This document shows, in pieces, positions 61,409 through 64,000 of a stretch of 64,000 bases of DNA. The stretch spans positions 310,001-374,000 of the forward strand of contig CBDBKU010000002.1 in NCBI GenBank assembly GCA_965206775.1. The letters run 5' to 3'. The DNA is from VXMF01 sp965206775. Lineage in GTDB: Bacteria; Acidobacteriota; Terriglobia; Bryobacterales; UBA6623. The notes beneath the pieces were generated by a model. That model worked only from the letters and a program-made list of their open reading frames with translations, made no database searches and had not been told where the DNA came from. Positions within the stretch are counted from its first letter, which is position 1. Each line of letters starts with the position of its first letter. A program made the position numbers and the translations under genes.

Positions 61409-63792
61409 TGATCGCTTTCCTCGCTGGACTCTGGGCCCGCTCGCCTAAAGCGGAAGGGGTAGCTGCTGACGATTCTAGCGACTAAAGTGGACGCACGGAA
61501 GTCGCTGCGGATCAGATCTTGGCTGATTTCCTGGATCGTCGGTTCGTCATAGTATTCCAAATCGCGTCCGAGCGCAAACTTCAGCATTTGCGAACTCACC
61601 ATTCGCGCGAATTCCACTCGCCGGCCGAGGAGTATTTCCTTGAGTTCCACCGGGCCCTCGAAGCGCTCTCCGCTCGGAAGCGTCCCGGTCGCGTCAACTG
61701 GCTGCCCGTTGTCGGTGTCGCGCCAGCGCCCGATCGCGTCGAAGTTCTCAAGACCGAATCCGATCGGATCGATACGGTTATGGCAGACGGCGCAACGTGC
61801 TTCATTTCGATGCATTTCGAACATCTGCCGCAGGGTCATGCCTTTCGAGCTCTCGCCTGGCTCTGGCAATTCCCCCGCATCGGGGAGAGGCGGCGGCAAT
61901 TCCTCGCCGAGCATCGTTTGGAGCACCCACTTCCCGCGGACGACCGGGCTGGTGCGAACCGGCAGCGACGTCGCGGTCAATATGGCACCCATGCCTAGAA
62001 CTCCGCCGCGACGCTTGTCGCCGAGCTCAACCGGCCGGATCTCGGGTCCCACGACGCCCTCGATTCCGTAGTGCCTCGCCAGTTCCTCGTTGAGAAGGCT
62101 GTAGTCGGCATCGAGTAGCTCCAGCAGGCTCCGGTCCTCGCGGACGATGCGATCGAAGAATTGCGTCGCTTCCTCCAGCATCGCCTCGCCCAGCGCCGGA
62201 GTGAACGTTGGGAACGCGACATCATCCGGCTTGATCGCCCCACCTAGTTCCGCGAATCCGAGCCACTGGCCGATAAAGGCTGACGTGAACCTCCGCGACT
62301 TCGGGTTGGCCAGCATCCTTCCCACCTGGCGCCGGAGCGTTTCCGGGTCGGTCAGGGTCCCGTCGCGGGCCAGGCCCATCAACTTCTCGTCAGGCATCGA
62401 CATCCAGAGGAAGTACGACAGACGAGAGGCAAGCTCGTAGGCGCTCAGCCGATACTCGTCCCTGGCATCGCCACCCCGCTCTGCCCGGTAAAGGAATCTC
62501 GGGGACACGAGAGCGGCCCGTAACCCTAGGCCGACGGCCTGCTCGAACGGCTCGCCCCGCTTCGATGCCCGGTCGAACAAGCCCATCAGCCGCCTGGCTT
62601 CGGACCGTCGTAGCGGCCCGCGGTAAGCGCGCTCGGCGAAGTGCACCAGAACCCTCCGGGCGGCCTCGCGATCGGACAGCCTATCGTCCGGCTTGGCAAT
62701 CCAAACGAAGGACCCGTCCTGCCCGGGCTCCAGATTCTCCTTGATCTCGACCCAGTCAAGGGAGAGGAGGACGGGGGGGTTGCCGGGAGGCTTCTCTCCG
62801 GCGGCCTTCGCAGCCTCCGCGAGCCGTCTTGTTTCCGCCACCAAGCGGCGGTTGTGGTCGCTGGTCTCGGCCGTCTCGGCCTTGAACCAGTGGAGCGAGA
62901 CGCGATGGCTGCCGCGGGCAATATCAGCCTCAAATTCGTACACTCCCGGCTCTTCGACGTCGCCTGTGACATGAGCCTGGCCGACGATATTTCCCGCCAC
63001 TCGCAACGTGACGCCGGGCGTCTGTCCTTCGATCGGAGATTCGCCCCAAGCGCGCACCCGGAAGCGGTAGCGGCCGAAACGGGGAAACGTAACGTAGCGG
63101 TACACAGTCTGCTGGTAGTTCCGCAAGTCGAGGCCGTAGTCCGTGAATGCGTGGTTGGTTTCAGTGCGCAGGAAGTCTTCGATCTCGAGTCGAACGTTGA
63201 GGCTGTCGGCAGGTCTGCTGGCCTCGATCAAGGCATCGACCACCTTGTTCGCAGCTTCAAGATACTTGTCCGCCAGCAGCGGGGCGACAAAGAGCCCGTC
63301 ACGATCATTGCGGAATCCGCTCTCTCCCTGCCCATCGGCCGGAAACAAATCTGCGGGACGCAGGTCGAGGCCAGTGAGATCGCGGATCGTGTTGTTGTAT
63401 TCGGTCCGGTTCAGGCGCGGGATCGTGACCGATCCGGGATGCCTGAACTCGCTCCAATCAAGGTTATTGACCGCACCGTCGATCCACTCGACCAGCATCT
63501 GGCGCTCTTCCACGCTCGGCTGCGGGTTCGCCGGCGGCATCTCGTTCTCGCGCAGGACCCGCAGCGCGCGAAGCCAGACTGGACGGGCGCGCACGACCGA
63601 CGCATGGTCCGTGAAGTCGGAAAAGACGATCCCGGCGGTGCGGAGTTCCGGGCCGTGGCAACGAGCGCAGTACGTTTCGAGCAGCGGCCGGATTTCGCTC
63701 TGGAACGAATCCTCGAGTCTCTCGTTCGTGGGCGATGCGGGGAGAGCAATCGCGAAACCCAGGAGCAGACCGCTATGCAACAGACGTGTCAC
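61405..63792 (-). CDS. DUF1587/1595/1592/1588/1585 cytochrome-domain protein
   Basis: A 795-residue exported protein with a signal peptide (MTRLLHSGLLLGFAIALPAS). Domain order: planctomycete cytochrome c with CARCH (about residue 43), DUF1587 (IPRLNRTEYNNTIRDLTGLD, LRPADLFPADG), a carbohydrate-module-like middle (FRVRAWGESPIEGQTPGVTL), DUF1595, DUF1592 (ELASRLSYFLWMSMPDEKLM, FIGQWLGFAELGGAIKPDDV), DUF1588 (VRTSPVVRGKWVLQTMLGEE, CAVCHNRIDPIGFGLENFDA) and DUF1585 at the end. A second heme-like CAVCH is visible. It probably transfers electrons in an unknown extracytoplasmic reaction with its DUF1552 partner. The last 208 bases of the window upstream of it hold no gene. Confidence 0.93.
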   Translation of the reverse strand: MTRLLHSGLLLGFAIALPASPTNERLEDSFQSEIRPLLETYCARCHGPELRTAGIVFSDFTDHASVVRARPVWLRALRVLRENEMPPANPQPSVEERQMLVEWIDGAVNNLDWSEFRHPGSVTIPRLNRTEYNNTIRDLTGLDLRPADLFPADGQGESGFRNDRDGLFVAPLLADKYLEAANKVVDALIEASRPADSLNVRLEIEDFLRTETNHAFTDYGLDLRNYQQTVYRYVTFPRFGRYRFRVRAWGESPIEGQTPGVTLRVAGNIVGQAHVTGDVEEPGVYEFEADIARGSHRVSLHWFKAETAETSDHNRRLVAETRRLAEAAKAAGEKPPGNPPVLLSLDWVEIKENLEPGQDGSFVWIAKPDDRLSDREAARRVLVHFAERAYRGPLRRSEARRLMGLFDRASKRGEPFEQAVGLGLRAALVSPRFLYRAERGGDARDEYRLSAYELASRLSYFLWMSMPDEKLMGLARDGTLTDPETLRRQVGRMLANPKSRRFTSAFIGQWLGFAELGGAIKPDDVAFPTFTPALGEAMLEEATQFFDRIVREDRSLLELLDADYSLLNEELARHYGIEGVVGPEIRPVELGDKRRGGVLGMGAILTATSLPVRTSPVVRGKWVLQTMLGEELPPPLPDAGELPEPGESSKGMTLRQMFEMHRNEARCAVCHNRIDPIGFGLENFDAIGRWRDTDNGQPVDATGTLPSGERFEGPVELKEILLGRRVEFARMVSSQMLKFALGRDLEYYDEPTIQEISQDLIRSDFRASTLVARIVSSYPFRFRRAGPESSEESDQ

Positions 63793-64000
63793 TGCAAACC
63801 CAACGACTCCTAAGAATCAGAATTCCTGTCGACCAGCCTGCTGGCGGCCGTGCATTCCTTCACGGGGCCGACCCCTCCAATGCGCGAATCCGGCGTCCGC
63901 TTTGGAGACTAGCACAGCGTGCGTTCCGTTAGAACTGGACGTGCTCTGCACGAGTGGGAATGGTCGCGCATAATCTCTGTGGGGATTCTAAGATGTCCGA

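Noticed and set aside
1..64000. tRNA, rRNA, CRISPR arrays or riboswitches
   Set aside because: None recognised by eye; no spaced direct repeats or tRNA-like cloverleaf was noticed, although short RNAs could be missed without a search.

Overview
The window looks like an accessory-rich stretch of a GC-rich Acidobacteriota chromosome (Bryobacterales/Solibacteres-like). The signature families are a 1083-residue TonB-dependent receptor with an N-terminal carboxypeptidase-regulatory-like domain, a decayed ADOP-type MacB/FtsX permease, Planctomycetes/Acidobacteria-type cytochrome families paired with DUF1501 or DUF1552 proteins, a CRTAC1/ASPIC-UnbV protein, and a cytochrome/molybdopterin/NrfD respiratory cluster. 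This assignment is inferred from gene content; no rRNA, tRNA or CRISPR array was seen.

Layout. 1-2.5 kb: serine-recombinase element abutting a 5'-truncated ISNCY transposase. 2.6-18.1 kb: mostly core-like genes (DUF1501, YhhQ-type transporter, ABM monooxygenase, TPR + CRTAC1, DegT aminotransferase, KDPG aldolase, GT9 glycosyltransferase, MetW, endonuclease/exonuclease/phosphatase, RsmE, DUF4202). Within it, an ancient duplication of [EEP phosphatase / rsmE] carries a toxin-antitoxin-like pair in its middle, and the two copies have decayed reciprocally. 19.1-30.8 kb: TonB receptor, an IS inserted about 10 bp upstream of its start codon, a cytochrome-domain/DUF1501 pair and a Tat-type orphan. 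30.9-36.4 kb: a five-gene respiratory operon (pentaheme cytochrome c, molybdopterin subunit, ferredoxin subunit, NrfD membrane subunit, DUF3341) resembling alternative complex III/MFIcc. 36.6-40.9 kb: a second cytochrome-domain/DUF1501 pair. 41-44 kb: a methyltransferase pseudogene and an alphaproteobacterial-looking formate-THF ligase. 44.6-54.9 kb: secreted or Tat-exported catabolic enzymes (LamG/dimethylformamidase-like, TIM-barrel isomerase, SMP-30, RidA, sialidase-like, sulfatase). 55.2-59.0 kb: the most notable locus. 60-63.8 kb: a DUF1552/DUF1592-type pair.

The standout is a gene read on the minus strand from 59010 to 55202: signal peptide, an iodothyronine-deiodinase-like/redoxin domain with an in-frame UGA in a C-L-T-(UGA)-P-P-F motif, a DsbD-alpha-like segment, and four EF hands. 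A hairpin with a GG-containing apical loop lies 17-35 nt after the UGA, where bacterial SECIS elements sit, so a selenocysteine codon is likely. The gene is split at codon 33 by a 2257-bp IS1634-family element flanked by TCCT repeats; removing the element and one repeat restores the frame exactly.

Many broken genes (RsmE copy, EEP copy, DUF6036 nucleotidyltransferase, methyltransferase, ADOP permease, RidA leader, IS6 remnant) indicate a genome with active IS traffic and gene decay.
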